A DNA stretch of 64,000 nucleotides from Pseudooceanicola nitratireducens (lineage in GTDB: Bacteria; Pseudomonadota; Alphaproteobacteria; Rhodobacterales; Rhodobacteraceae): the NCBI RefSeq assembly GCF_900109195.1, contig NZ_FNZG01000007.1, positions 1 through 64,000 on the forward strand. The letters run 5' to 3'. This document shows positions 34,209 through 43,109 of this stretch, piece by piece (the stretch's first letter is position 1; each line of letters starts with the position of its first letter). The notes under the pieces were generated by a model, which saw only the letters and a program-made list of their open reading frames with translations, had not been told where the DNA came from and ran no database searches. Made by a program: the position numbers and the translations under genes.

Positions 34209-36628
34209 TGGGTAACCCTCCCGTCACGGACAACATCGATCAATGTCATCGAGAAATCCGGGTTGCGCCGCAGGATGAGCGTGACGTCCGTTCCCACTGT
34301 GAGTTGGGAAATCTCGAGCTCCTCAGCCAAGGGAAAATCCATCGTCATTCCGGGCATGCCGATATCGGTCATCGGCCCATGGGTGATGTTCGCCGTCCGT
34401 GATTGAGCATCGATGGAGTTGATTTGACCTGAAACCTGCATGGGCGGTGCCACAGGTTCGGCCGCTGCCAGCACCATGTTCATGCCGTCCGGGCGCGCGA
34501 AAGTGAGCACCATCTCCACATCTGTCATCAAAGCGGCAGCGTCGAGTGACGGATCAATATCAAAGGCCATGGTCATGCCAGGCATGCCGATATCGGTCAT
34601 CGGTCCATGGGTGATCGTGGCCTTTGAGGCGTCTGTATCGACACTATCGATCGTGCCTGAGACCACGATGGGCGGTGCCGCAGCTGCCTCAAGCTCGACA
34701 TCAGACAAGATCATGTTCAAGCCATCCGGCCGTGCAAATGTGAGGGTCATTTGGACGCCGGTTTTCAGCGATGCCATGTCCAAGCCCGGATCGATGGGGA
34801 AATCCATGGTCATGCCTGGCATTCCGATCTCAGCCATGGGCCCGTGGGTGATCGTTGCGGTTCCGGAATGCAGATCGAGGTCGTCGATGGTGCCGGACAC
34901 CATGATCGGCGCCGCGGCATTTGTTTCAGCCGCTTCCACCTCTTCGGGATCGGCGCCCTCGGCGCGGACCGCGACTACGGAGAAAAGGCCGCCATCACCT
35001 GCCGTGAGATCGAATTCGATCGGCGCATCGAGGGGCACGGTCTCGAGATCAACCCCCAACACCGGCAGGTCCATCGTCATTGCGGGCCAGCCAAGCTCTG
35101 GGATCGGGCCGTGCTCCAGCGTTAGCTTGCCATCCGACGTCACCGCGCGTGCAATCCCAGTGCCGGTACCGGCAATTCCATCATCTGGCGCAAGTTCGGT
35201 GAGGCTCAGGAGTCCATCGGCGCCACGGGCCACGAGAAACGCGACTGCCTCCCCCTCCTTTAGCCGATCCAGGGGAACATCGGCTCTCACCGGGAAGTCG
35301 GATGTCATCGCTGGCCAGTCAAGGCTTTCCAGGGCATCATGCTGCACGGTTGCCACCCGATTCTCAGGATCGAGAGCAACGAGAACACCGCTGCCCCGCG
35401 CCGGGTCGGCATCCGTTGGCGCCATGCGCGTGAAGCCTGCGCTCAAAGCGCTTTCGCTGTCGATCAGGAACTGTGCGGAGGCAACGACCTCTTCACCCGG
35501 ACCCAGGCCCTGAAGAATTTCTGTCCGCCCTCCTTCTCCGAAACTGTCCCGGAGACCGGCAGTCACCAATCTCGGTCGGAAGGTCCCCTCCCCTGTTTTC
35601 AGGATGACGCGCTCAGCCGACCCTGTCCGTATTACGGCCTCAGATGGCACTGTCAGGACCGTCCGGCTTTCGTTGGGCCTGAGACTGACACTTCCGAACA
35701 TTCCGGGGCGGAGCACGCCATCGGAATTGTCAAACCTCAGTCGAACAGGAAGCGTTCGTGTTTGGGGATCGAGTTCAGGATAGATGTAGTCGATGTCGCC
35801 TTCAAACACGCGCCCTGGCAAGTGTTCGAACCGAGCGATGGCCCGCATATCCTCAGACAGCCGGGCAATATCACGTTCAAAGACATCTACAATGAGCCAG
35901 ACCTTCGACAAGTCAGCGACGGAGAAGGCAAGCGTTCCAGGTTGCAAATACATGCCATCGGCCGCATTCAGGGCGATGACCACGCCGTTCTGTGGTGCTT
36001 CGATCTCGATGTTGCGAACCAATTCGCCGCCCGCCTCGATCTCCGCAACCTGGCGGGCGGACATACCGTGGCTCATCAGCTTGTTGCGCGCCGCATCCAG
36101 AATGCGGGGGTCACCATCTTCGACAGCGCGAACAAGATCACCCGTCGCGGCTGCGATGAGTGGAGAAAAGAGCTCGAAAAGAACCTGCCCCCCGGCAACG
36201 CGGTCTCCGACCGCTCGGACCTTAAGCCTTTCGACCCAACCTTCTACCCGCGTATGCACATGACTGGTCAGATGTTCGTCATACCCCACGAAACCCACAG
36301 TCTCGATCCGAGGCTGCACTTCACTCATGCGGGCGACCGCCGTGCGTACGCCGATTGCGTTGATTTCGGCCGCGTTCAGTGTGACCTCGGCAGGATCACC
36401 AGATGGTTCCTGTCCGGCATAGACTGGAATAAGATCCATCCCCATGGGCGACTTGCCCGGTCCTGGTTGACGGAAATTTGGGTCCATGGGCGCAACCCAA
36501 TAGAGAATCTCGGGGCCTTCAGATCCGCCTTGCACCGCTGGATTCAGGTACAACCGCTCAACGTAAACCCCACCGCCAAGGCCAGCTGCCAAGGCAAGAA
36601 CTGAAAGTGCCGCGTATCTTCCACGCAT
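34205..36628 (-). CDS. cusB: CusB membrane-fusion protein with five C-terminal CusF-like domains
   Basis: 807 residues, about twice the usual CusB. N-terminal membrane anchor (about 5-22); a heavy-metal-binding motif YWVAPMDP...PMGMDL (43-66); the usual adaptor part (barrel-sandwich and beta-barrel, about 80-400). Then five CusF-like repeats at about 413-480, 490-557, 576-646, 655-725 and 731-802. Each has the His / W-or-M / Met pattern: repeat 1 DWPAMTSD (second Met lost), repeat 2 GWPAMTMD, repeats 3-5 GMPGMTM with Met in place of the Trp. Single CusF fusions are known; five in tandem is unusual. It should bind several Cu ions next to the pump. Confidence 0.92.
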   Translation of the reverse strand: MRGRYAALSVLALAAGLGGGVYVERLYLNPAVQGGSEGPEILYWVAPMDPNFRQPGPGKSPMGMDLIPVYAGQEPSGDPAEVTLNAAEINAIGVRTAVARMSEVQPRIETVGFVGYDEHLTSHVHTRVEGWVERLKVRAVGDRVAGGQVLFELFSPLIAAATGDLVRAVEDGDPRILDAARNKLMSHGMSARQVAEIEAGGELVRNIEIEAPQNGVVIALNAADGMYLQPGTLAFSVADLSKVWLIVDVFERDIARLSEDMRAIARFEHLPGRVFEGDIDYIYPELDPQTRTLPVRLRFDNSDGVLRPGMFGSVSLRPNESRTVLTVPSEAVIRTGSAERVILKTGEGTFRPRLVTAGLRDSFGEGGRTEILQGLGPGEEVVASAQFLIDSESALSAGFTRMAPTDADPARGSGVLVALDPENRVATVQHDALESLDWPAMTSDFPVRADVPLDRLKEGEAVAFLVARGADGLLSLTELAPDDGIAGTGTGIARAVTSDGKLTLEHGPIPELGWPAMTMDLPVLGVDLETVPLDAPIEFDLTAGDGGLFSVVAVRAEGADPEEVEAAETNAAAPIMVSGTIDDLDLHSGTATITHGPMAEIGMPGMTMDFPIDPGLDMASLKTGVQMTLTFARPDGLNMILSDVELEAAAAPPIVVSGTIDSVDTDASKATITHGPMTDIGMPGMTMAFDIDPSLDAAALMTDVEMVLTFARPDGMNMVLAAAEPVAPPMQVSGQINSIDAQSRTANITHGPMTDIGMPGMTMDFPLAEELEISQLTVGTDVTLILRRNPDFSMTLIDVVRDGRVTQ

Positions 36629-36705
36629 AAATATCGTCTCCTGACGGCTGCATTGGATGCAGCGATCGATTGGTCAAACAGCCCGCATATGCGGGCACCG
36701 AAACG

Positions 36706-37089
36706 TCAGGAGTGTCGGGGCGGGCGATCGGGCACGAGGGGCTCACGGGATACATGAGCCCTGGAGAATGCGGCCCGTGTTGGCGCCGTAAACGCGGTTT
36801 CTTCAGACCGATGATCCAGATGTTGCTGGTAGTCCATGACACAGCAAAGACCGGTGTGGCACCCGTCGCCGTGTCCTGCGTGAGCGTCCGTTTGCCGCTC
36901 GCCATTGTTTTCGGGGTGGTGCGCGTGAATGTGGTTGGACACTTCTCCCACAGAAGCGATGTACAGGCCGCGCTCCACGCCGCTGATCTCTCCATCAAAC
37001 GGCATTGCCTGCGTTCCGACGACGGTGATCGTCAGACACACACAGGCAAGACATGCCGATCGCAGGAAAAAGAACGCGTTCCAAACCAT
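36706..37089 (-). CDS. Small secreted His/Cys-rich protein before cusB
   Basis: 127 residues. Signal peptide (SACLACVCLTITVVGTQA), then a region with clustered His (HIHAHHPENN, DAHAGHGDGCH) and Cys (GCHTGLCC) and a low-complexity basic tail. The composition fits periplasmic metal binding, but no family is recognised. It is the first gene of the cus row; a candidate response-regulator site at 37144-37163 lies just upstream between it and the divergent dsbA. A metal buffer role is inferred. Confidence 0.65.
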   Translation of the reverse strand: MVWNAFFFLRSACLACVCLTITVVGTQAMPFDGEISGVERGLYIASVGEVSNHIHAHHPENNGERQTDAHAGHGDGCHTGLCCVMDYQQHLDHRSEETAFTAPTRAAFSRAHVSREPLVPDRPPRHS

Positions 37090-37143
37090 ATGCGAGAAAT
37101 AGCGCTCTTCAGAAGTTGCGGCAATTGGAGCGGGGCTGAAAGA

Positions 37144-37163
37144 TTGTATCAGTTTGTAAAGTT
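37144..37163. promoter_or_regulatory. Candidate copper response-regulator site 1 (cus / dsbA)
   Basis: Two half-sites TTGTATCAGT and TTGTAAAGTT follow each other with a 10-bp period, the pattern bound by OmpR-family regulators. It lies in the divergent region of the cus operon and the dsbA-rhodanese-scsB row, followed by a possible -35 TTGACC. Matching sites are at 46174, 52763, 55096 and 58940. Confidence 0.6.
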
Positions 37164-37222
37164 GACCTTTTCCAAGGCTTCACACTACGAACTTAAGGGG
37201 ACACGGTGAGATCAGGCTTCAG

Positions 37223-38005
37223 ATGGATTCCAAGAAACGGTCAACGCTTCTGACGATCGGTGCGATCATCGCAGGGTACGCCGCCCTGCGCACAGTTCCC
37301 TCATTGTTGCCGGAAAAACTGGAATTGCAGGCACTCGATAGACCAGAAGGATTTCGTAAGTTCGTTGCGGGTGAGACGTCAGGCGGCTTCGATCCTTTCG
37401 TAGGCCTGGGCACGGCGGACAGCACCGAAGTGGCGGCGCAGAAAGCCGCAGCCTTGGAGCGCGTCTCCGATAATATTTGCTCGGCCCTTTATGGTGGTCT
37501 GACTCCCACGCCTACGCAGGTCCCGATGGCGTCGTTCTCGGACTACTATTGCCCCTTTTGCCGCGTGCAAACCAAACGGTTGGCCGACATGACGAGCGAG
37601 ATGCCAGACAAGATCGCAGTGGCTTGGCATGAATTGCCGCTCCTCGGCGACAGCTCAAATCTTGCGGCCAAGGCAGCTCTGGCGGCGAAACGGCAAAATG
37701 CCTATGTCGCCTTTCATGAACGGCTGATGAAATCCCCTTTCCAGGCAACGCCAGAATATCTCTCGCGCCTCGCCACTGATCTTGGCGTCGATGGCAGCCA
37801 ATTGATCACCGACATGGAGAGTGCCGAGATCACGCGCGAGCTGGAAGACAGTGCAGCGCTTGCACGCGTGTTCGCCTTTGTCGGCACGCCGGCCCTCGTG
37901 ATCGGCCGCACTGTCGTCCAAGGTCAGATCAGCGACAAAATGGTTCGGGAAATCATCGAGTTGGAGCGCGAAGAGGGTTGGCAGAATGTTTGTAAGGCTG
38001 CTTAG
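37223..38005 (+). CDS. DsbA-family thioredoxin-like protein (CPFC)
   Basis: 260 residues. An N-terminal helix (about 8-26) anchors or exports it; the active site is CPFC in FSDYYCPFCRVQ; the cis-Pro region is FVGTPALVIG. Thiol oxidoreductases of this group (DsbA/BdbD/ScsC-like) oxidise or isomerise disulfides in periplasmic proteins. It heads dsbA-rhodanese-scsB, in which ScsB would supply or take electrons. Copper causes wrong disulfides, so the row is a plausible copper-repair unit. Confidence 0.88.
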   Translation: MDSKKRSTLLTIGAIIAGYAALRTVPSLLPEKLELQALDRPEGFRKFVAGETSGGFDPFVGLGTADSTEVAAQKAAALERVSDNICSALYGGLTPTPTQVPMASFSDYYCPFCRVQTKRLADMTSEMPDKIAVAWHELPLLGDSSNLAAKAALAAKRQNAYVAFHERLMKSPFQATPEYLSRLATDLGVDGSQLITDMESAEITRELEDSAALARVFAFVGTPALVIGRTVVQGQISDKMVREIIELEREEGWQNVCKAA

Positions 38006-38064
38006 GCTGCAAGGCTCGCCCCGGGAAGTCCTGGCGTTTCTCGTCAATCGACTGTGGAGGCAAC

Positions 38065-38520
38065 ATGGATAGGCGGTGCTTCATCCTGCTTGCATCGACA
38101 TGGGTCATGGGGCCGCAGGTCGTTGCGGCCGCCACGCGCGAGATCTGGTCGGCTGCCGAGACGGCCGACGCATTGGCGCAGAACAGGATTTCCCTGATTG
38201 ATGTTCGATCGCGCCCCGAATGGGTGGAAACGGGCGTCGCGAAAGCCGCATGGCCGATCAGTATGCACGAACCCGTGTTCGAGCAGCGCTTGTTCGCCGC
38301 ACGCGATTTTTCAGGCGAGAAACCCATTGCGCTGATCTGCGCCACCGGGGGGCGCAGCGGCCGTCTTTTGAGCGCCTTGAAACGAGCCGACTACACGGGC
38401 TTCATCGATGTCTCGGAAGGCATGCTGGGATCACAGAAGGGGCCAGGCTGGATCGCACGCGGATTGCCCGTGACGGATCTGGAGGCGGCCTTGGCCAGCC
38501 TGCCTGGCGTACTGCGTTGA
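38065..38520 (+). CDS. Secreted rhodanese-like protein
   Basis: 151 residues: signal peptide (CFILLASTWVMGPQVVAAA), rhodanese fold with SLIDVRSRPEW and the active loop CATGGRSGRL, whose Cys would carry a persulfide. It may act on sulfur species or bind Cu in the periplasm. It stands between dsbA and scsB, 59 and 4 bases away. Rhodanese domains beside copper genes have been seen in other proteobacteria; the substrate here is unknown. Confidence 0.85.
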   Translation: MDRRCFILLASTWVMGPQVVAAATREIWSAAETADALAQNRISLIDVRSRPEWVETGVAKAAWPISMHEPVFEQRLFAARDFSGEKPIALICATGGRSGRLLSALKRADYTGFIDVSEGMLGSQKGPGWIARGLPVTDLEAALASLPGVLR

Positions 38521-38524
38521 CTGC

Positions 38525-40651
38525 ATGCACACCCAAATGACGGTCCGAGTTTTTCACCTCGGGGCTTGGCTTCTGCTCATCCTTATCGGTTGCGTGGGCA
38601 TCTTCCTATCCGATGCCGCCAACGCTGCCGAATCCGAGAGCTTTTCAAACCCCGCCGTCACGGCGCGTCTGATCTCGGCCGAAGACGGGATTGCGCCGGA
38701 TGCCGCCTCCGTCTCACTTGGGTTGGCCTTGGAGTACGGCGAGGGCTGGAAGGGATACTGGCGCACCCCCGGCGAGGTTGGCTTGGCACCGGAGATCAAC
38801 TGGTCGGGTTCGACCAACCTGAAATCCGCCGAGCTACTCTGGCCCGCGCCGGAACGGTTCGAGGCCTTCGGGATCGAAAACTTCGGCTATTCCGGTCAGG
38901 TTGTCTTGCCGATCCGCGCGAGACTTGAGGACGACGGCCACCCTCTGGAACTGCGTGCCCGCGTGTCCTTGCTGACATGTTCGACTGTCTGTGTGCCCCA
39001 TGACTTCGAACTTTCACTCGCCCTGCCACAAGGCATCGGGATCGATACAAACTCGGCTCGCCAAATTGCTACTTATGCCGATCGCGTTCCCGCGGTACCC
39101 GAGAACAGCGACATCAGGATATCGGTCACGGCCCTCGATGCGCGCGACTCGGCTCTCATCGTTGTGGCAACGAGCGACACACCGTTCGGTGAGGTCGACG
39201 TGTTCCCGGAATTCGGACCCCTTGTGACCTTTGGCAAACCAGATATCCGGTTGGATCGCGATAGAACGGAACTCTGGGCACAAATACCGATCAACGCCTG
39301 GACCGAAGAGCATGCAGAGCCTTCGGTGACGATCACAGACACCGCACGTGCAATCACGGCGCCGATCACGCTTACCTCAGATCCCCCTGCCCCACCGTTT
39401 TCAAGCGCGAACCCTCGAACGAGTGTGCTGAAGGTCGTGGCGGTGGCCGCCATCGCCTTTCTCGGTGGTCTGATCCTGAATGTCATGCCCTGCGTGTTAC
39501 CCGTTTTATCGATCAAGCTCACATCCGTTTTGAAGGCAACCGGTCAAACCCGGCAGATGACGCGCAACGGATTCCTGTTTTCAGCCTTGGGGGTACTGAC
39601 ATTTGTCTGGGCGCTTGCGGCTGCCTTAGTGTTTCTTCAATGGATCGGAGTATCCGTCGGCTGGGGTATACAATTCCAAAATCCGGTCTTCGTGACGCTG
39701 ATGTTCATGGTCATCGTCGTCTTTGCCGCCAATCTCTTCGGTGCATTCGAGATAACCCTGCCCGCGGCCCTTCAAGACCGCCTGGGTGCCAGCAATGCCA
39801 GAGCCGGGTACATCTCAGACTTTGGCACCGGACTGCTTGCGGCCATCCTCGCTACGCCGTGTTCCGCCCCGTTCCTCGGCACCGCGATCACCTTTGCGCT
39901 CGCGGGTACACAACTGGACGTGATAGTGATATTCACGGCGCTCGGTCTTGGACTGGCCCTCCCCTACCTGGTCATTGCCGCACGTCCCGAGTTGGTCACG
40001 CGACTGCCCCGGCCCGGGCGATGGATGCTTCTGGTCAGGATCCTTCTTGGCGGTCTGTTGCTGGCAACAGCCGCATGGCTCTTGTTCGTTCTTGTCGGCG
40101 TGACGGGTGGGCGTGCAGCTGCCTTCATCTCGGCACTCACAGCTGTGTTCATTGTCGCCGCATCAATCCCACAGGCAAACCAATGGGTACGGCGTGCGGT
40201 TCTCAGCGCCTGTGTTTTTCTGGCGATTTTCGGGGCAGGTCTCACCTCAACCCCTGACCGCACCACAGCAGGGGTTGATGCGACGTCCCACTGGCAGGAT
40301 TTCGAACCCCTCGGCATCGCGCGCCGCGTCTCTGAAGGCGAGACGGTGTTCGTCGATGTGACCGCGGATTGGTGTCTGACCTGCAAAGCCAACAAGTCTC
40401 TCGTGCTTGACAGGGATCCAGTGCGTGCGCGGTTGCGCGGCGGTTCCGTGATCGCCATGCAGGCGGATTGGACCCGCCCGGATGACAACATCGCGCGGTT
40501 TCTCGAGCGATATGACCGCTACGGCATTCCGTTCAATATCGTCTTCGGGCCAGGGTCGCCTTCCGGCATCGCTCTCCCGGAAATTTTGACGCCACAGGCA
40601 GTTCTTGACGCTCTCGACACAGCGTCTGTTCGAAGTGTCGCGTCGGAGTAA
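38525..40651 (+). CDS. scsB: ScsB/DsbD-type thiol-disulfide interchange protein
   Basis: 708 residues. Signal peptide; an N-terminal DsbC/ScsB-like periplasmic domain with Cys pair TCSTVC (about 153-158); eight-helix membrane part with MPCVLPVLSIKL and ATPCSAPFLG Cys residues; C-terminal thioredoxin domain DVTADWCLTCKANK. Electrons pass from cytoplasmic thioredoxin across the membrane to periplasmic partners, such as the two DsbA/ScsC-like proteins here. ATG at 38525 or 38537. In Salmonella and Proteus scs genes protect against copper. Confidence 0.92.
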   Translation: MHTQMTVRVFHLGAWLLLILIGCVGIFLSDAANAAESESFSNPAVTARLISAEDGIAPDAASVSLGLALEYGEGWKGYWRTPGEVGLAPEINWSGSTNLKSAELLWPAPERFEAFGIENFGYSGQVVLPIRARLEDDGHPLELRARVSLLTCSTVCVPHDFELSLALPQGIGIDTNSARQIATYADRVPAVPENSDIRISVTALDARDSALIVVATSDTPFGEVDVFPEFGPLVTFGKPDIRLDRDRTELWAQIPINAWTEEHAEPSVTITDTARAITAPITLTSDPPAPPFSSANPRTSVLKVVAVAAIAFLGGLILNVMPCVLPVLSIKLTSVLKATGQTRQMTRNGFLFSALGVLTFVWALAAALVFLQWIGVSVGWGIQFQNPVFVTLMFMVIVVFAANLFGAFEITLPAALQDRLGASNARAGYISDFGTGLLAAILATPCSAPFLGTAITFALAGTQLDVIVIFTALGLGLALPYLVIAARPELVTRLPRPGRWMLLVRILLGGLLLATAAWLLFVLVGVTGGRAAAFISALTAVFIVAASIPQANQWVRRAVLSACVFLAIFGAGLTSTPDRTTAGVDATSHWQDFEPLGIARRVSEGETVFVDVTADWCLTCKANKSLVLDRDPVRARLRGGSVIAMQADWTRPDDNIARFLERYDRYGIPFNIVFGPGSPSGIALPEILTPQAVLDALDTASVRSVASE

Positions 40652-40656
40652 CGCGC

Positions 40657-41310
40657 TTAATCGAGCTGAAGATCGGAAATCGACGCAACGATTCTGCCCT
40701 TGGTATCATCGCTTTCGGCCGACACGGCCAATCCAATCAGGGCACCCGGCTCGATCCCGAACGCAGTGCGATGATCTGATGCGAGATCGACCTGCTCACG
40801 ATACTGCCCGATCTCTGAAGGGCGCAGGACTTTGCTGCGCAACCGGGGCGAATAGGGGCTGGGCAATATCGCATTGGTCGGGTGCGCACCGCCCCACACG
40901 TAGATCAGGGCGCGTGCGCTGTCCTCTTGAAGAATGCGCCGCGCGCTCTTTCCGCTCAGAGCGTCCACCCTCTCCGGATCGACGAACACGAAGTAGATCG
41001 CCAGATTTCTGTCGTCACCACCTTTGATCGTAAGATCGGTCGGTCGGACACCCTCGTGGACCCGCCAGACCCAACGCGCAGATTCAACCGAACGATTGAG
41101 GTCCTTAACGGGGCGCCAGAGCAACGAGACCGTACCGTCCGAAACGATGTCCAACTGGCGTCCCCGTTGACCAAAATCGTTCGAGAAAAGGCGCAAGAAG
41201 CCCTGCTTTTTCCAGCTGCCGTCAAAAGAAATGACCTCGTTGGCGATGCCCGCGGCTGGTGTAAACACGGCGCATGTCAGCAAGGTCAGGACTTTGGCGA
41301 CATGGACCAT
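40657..41310 (-). CDS. DUF3047 secreted protein
   Basis: 217 residues. Signal peptide (VLTLLTCAVFTPAAGIA), then a beta-rich body with WVWRV and the conserved LAIYFVFVDPERV and ALIYVWGG segments typical for DUF3047 proteins. The function of the family is not known; it is often in copper and redox loci, in my memory. Start 41310 is 8 bases after the glutaredoxin-MauE gene, so it is the last gene of a three-gene operon. It ends 5 bases from the convergent scsB stop. Confidence 0.75.
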   Translation of the reverse strand: MVHVAKVLTLLTCAVFTPAAGIANEVISFDGSWKKQGFLRLFSNDFGQRGRQLDIVSDGTVSLLWRPVKDLNRSVESARWVWRVHEGVRPTDLTIKGGDDRNLAIYFVFVDPERVDALSGKSARRILQEDSARALIYVWGGAHPTNAILPSPYSPRLRSKVLRPSEIGQYREQVDLASDHRTAFGIEPGALIGLAVSAESDDTKGRIVASISDLQLD

Positions 41311-41318
41311 TGCTCGTC

Positions 41319-42086
41319 CTATATCCAACCGAGTGCGCGCGCGGGCATCCAGACCCCCATAAAGATCATCATCAGATTTTCGGTCAGCGACACAAATCCC
41401 AGTGGCACGTTCGACCCGCCACCAACGCAAGCGCATTTCAATTCTCGCCCGTCGATATAGACCGCCTTGAACACGGAAACCGCCCCGATGGTCCCGATCA
41501 CGAGGGCAATTGGGGCGCTGATCCACACTAGTGCGCCCGCGACCATGAGAACGCCCGCGATGGCTTCACCAAAGGGATAGATGTAGCCGTAACGCACCCA
41601 GCGTTGCGCGAGCAGATCGTAGTTCAGGAACATCGTCGAGAAGCCTTCGATATCCTTCAGCTTCTGGACGGCAAGGAAGCACATGGAGATCGCGATAAAC
41701 CACTCGAAAGCACGGAGCGTACGTATCGACCCAGAGAACGCCCAGCTGAGACCCAGGGCCATCAGAAACGACACCGAGAAGATCGCGATGACCGGCTGAT
41801 AGGTTGTCTCGTCCGCGTCCTTAACCTCTTTCCCGAAGTGCTCGCGCAAGGCGTCATAGCCGCCGATGCGCGTACCGCCGATGAAGGTCTGGGGTGTTGT
41901 CGATACGTCGTGTTCCGCCTTGAACGCGTCCGTCTCTTCGCGCGTCGTCAGATGATGATCTTCGACCTCATACCCTTCGCGCTCCAAGAGATCTTTCGAT
42001 TTTAATCCATAGGGGCAGAGGTGGTCTTCCATGACCATGCGATAAAGAACAGCCTTTCCTGCGGCCTGGTTGGTATCTTTCGGCAT
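41319..42086 (-). CDS. Glutaredoxin-MauE fusion protein
   Basis: 255 residues. The N-terminal ~85 form a glutaredoxin domain with LCPYG (single active Cys, C24) and STTPQTFIGG for glutathione. The rest is a four-helix MauE/DoxX-like membrane domain, with CACVGGGSNVPLG near the C-terminus. Such fusions may feed electrons from glutathione to membrane or periplasmic thiols, or help metal insertion. GGAGG stands before the ATG pair at 42089/42086; 42086 has the better spacing. It is the middle gene of the DUF305 / Grx-MauE / DUF3047 operon. Confidence 0.85.
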   Translation of the reverse strand: MPKDTNQAAGKAVLYRMVMEDHLCPYGLKSKDLLEREGYEVEDHHLTTREETDAFKAEHDVSTTPQTFIGGTRIGGYDALREHFGKEVKDADETTYQPVIAIFSVSFLMALGLSWAFSGSIRTLRAFEWFIAISMCFLAVQKLKDIEGFSTMFLNYDLLAQRWVRYGYIYPFGEAIAGVLMVAGALVWISAPIALVIGTIGAVSVFKAVYIDGRELKCACVGGGSNVPLGFVSLTENLMMIFMGVWMPARALGWI

Positions 42087-42102
42087 CATGTCCTCCATTG
42101 GT

Positions 42103-43041
42103 CTAGCCGTTGCAGGTCCAGTAGCCCATGGAGCCAACCGCGAGCGGGGTTTCACCGGTCAATTCGAACAGAAGGGTAGAGCCTTCTCCATTGTCAGCAT
42201 CGCTCATCGCGACGGTCATCTGGCCACCATCGGCCATCAGAACACCTCCAGAGGCCACACTGCCGGTCGCTTCGAATTGCACCAGCGACCCGGAGACCTT
42301 CGCGATTCCCTGCCCGTTTCCATCGGTCGCCAATATGGGGTCGGCGTTGACGGCGCGAACGAACGTACACATCGGCTCGGTGCCGAGCCCGCTTTCGATC
42401 TCCGCGTCCGAAAGAGGAGCAGGACGGATGCCTGCAATGACCGGCGTCGAGATTGCCTGCGTCAGGCTTGCCACGCTTGCAGGTCCATCGGATTTACCCA
42501 ATGGCCATTCTGGCCCAGCTTCACCATTTGCCTCGATGTCGGCGAGCAGGAAGCGCATCTCCGCAATTTCCCGATCTTGGGCCACGACAATTTCTTCAGC
42601 AAGCGCTTTGACGCGCGGGTCAGTGATTTCCGCCCTCTTGCTGGTCATGATTGCAATCGAATGGTGCGGGATCATGGCACTCATCCAACTTTCATCCTGC
42701 ACGGTTTCTTGGCCGCGGACGAGCCAGAGAGCGCCGGCGAACAGGACTGCCGAGCCTGCGAGAATGGCGACATTGGCGGCGAGGTTTTTGTACATGCCCC
42801 ACATAAACAGGAGCATCACGACTGCCATCGTCGCACCCATGACAAAGGTCATATAGAACCGTGTCTCGCTCCAATAGACATGCTCAATGGCATAGGTGTT
42901 CAGATACATCAGGCCGAACATAATAGCGGTCGACGTTCCAACCATCGCGAGGAAGCGCCCGTAAGAAGACTTGCCGTGACTGTCCGATTTCGCGGAATCG
43001 GCTGTGCGGCTGTCGTGATTTAATATTGCTGAATCTGACAT
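42103..43041 (-). CDS. DUF305 membrane protein with C-terminal periplasmic domain
   Basis: 312 residues. After a hydrophilic N-terminus come three helices (about 30-120), then a DUF305 domain with SAMIPHHSIAIMTSKRAEI, whose His and Met residues fit metal binding, and a further C-terminal domain of unknown type (ELTGETPLAVGSMGYWTC). AGGAG precedes the ATG at 43041. DUF305 proteins are common in copper and silver islands. It is the first gene of its operon; a CueR-like dyad (TTCCAGCGCTGGA) lies near 43074-43087 but with poor -35. Confidence 0.8.
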   Translation of the reverse strand: MSDSAILNHDSRTADSAKSDSHGKSSYGRFLAMVGTSTAIMFGLMYLNTYAIEHVYWSETRFYMTFVMGATMAVVMLLFMWGMYKNLAANVAILAGSAVLFAGALWLVRGQETVQDESWMSAMIPHHSIAIMTSKRAEITDPRVKALAEEIVVAQDREIAEMRFLLADIEANGEAGPEWPLGKSDGPASVASLTQAISTPVIAGIRPAPLSDAEIESGLGTEPMCTFVRAVNADPILATDGNGQGIAKVSGSLVQFEATGSVASGGVLMADGGQMTVAMSDADNGEGSTLLFELTGETPLAVGSMGYWTCNG

Positions 43042-43109
43042 GTGAACTCCTTTCGCTTTTCTCTCAAACAAGATTCCAGCGCTGGAGGGTTCCGAAATAG
43101 AACGCGTTT

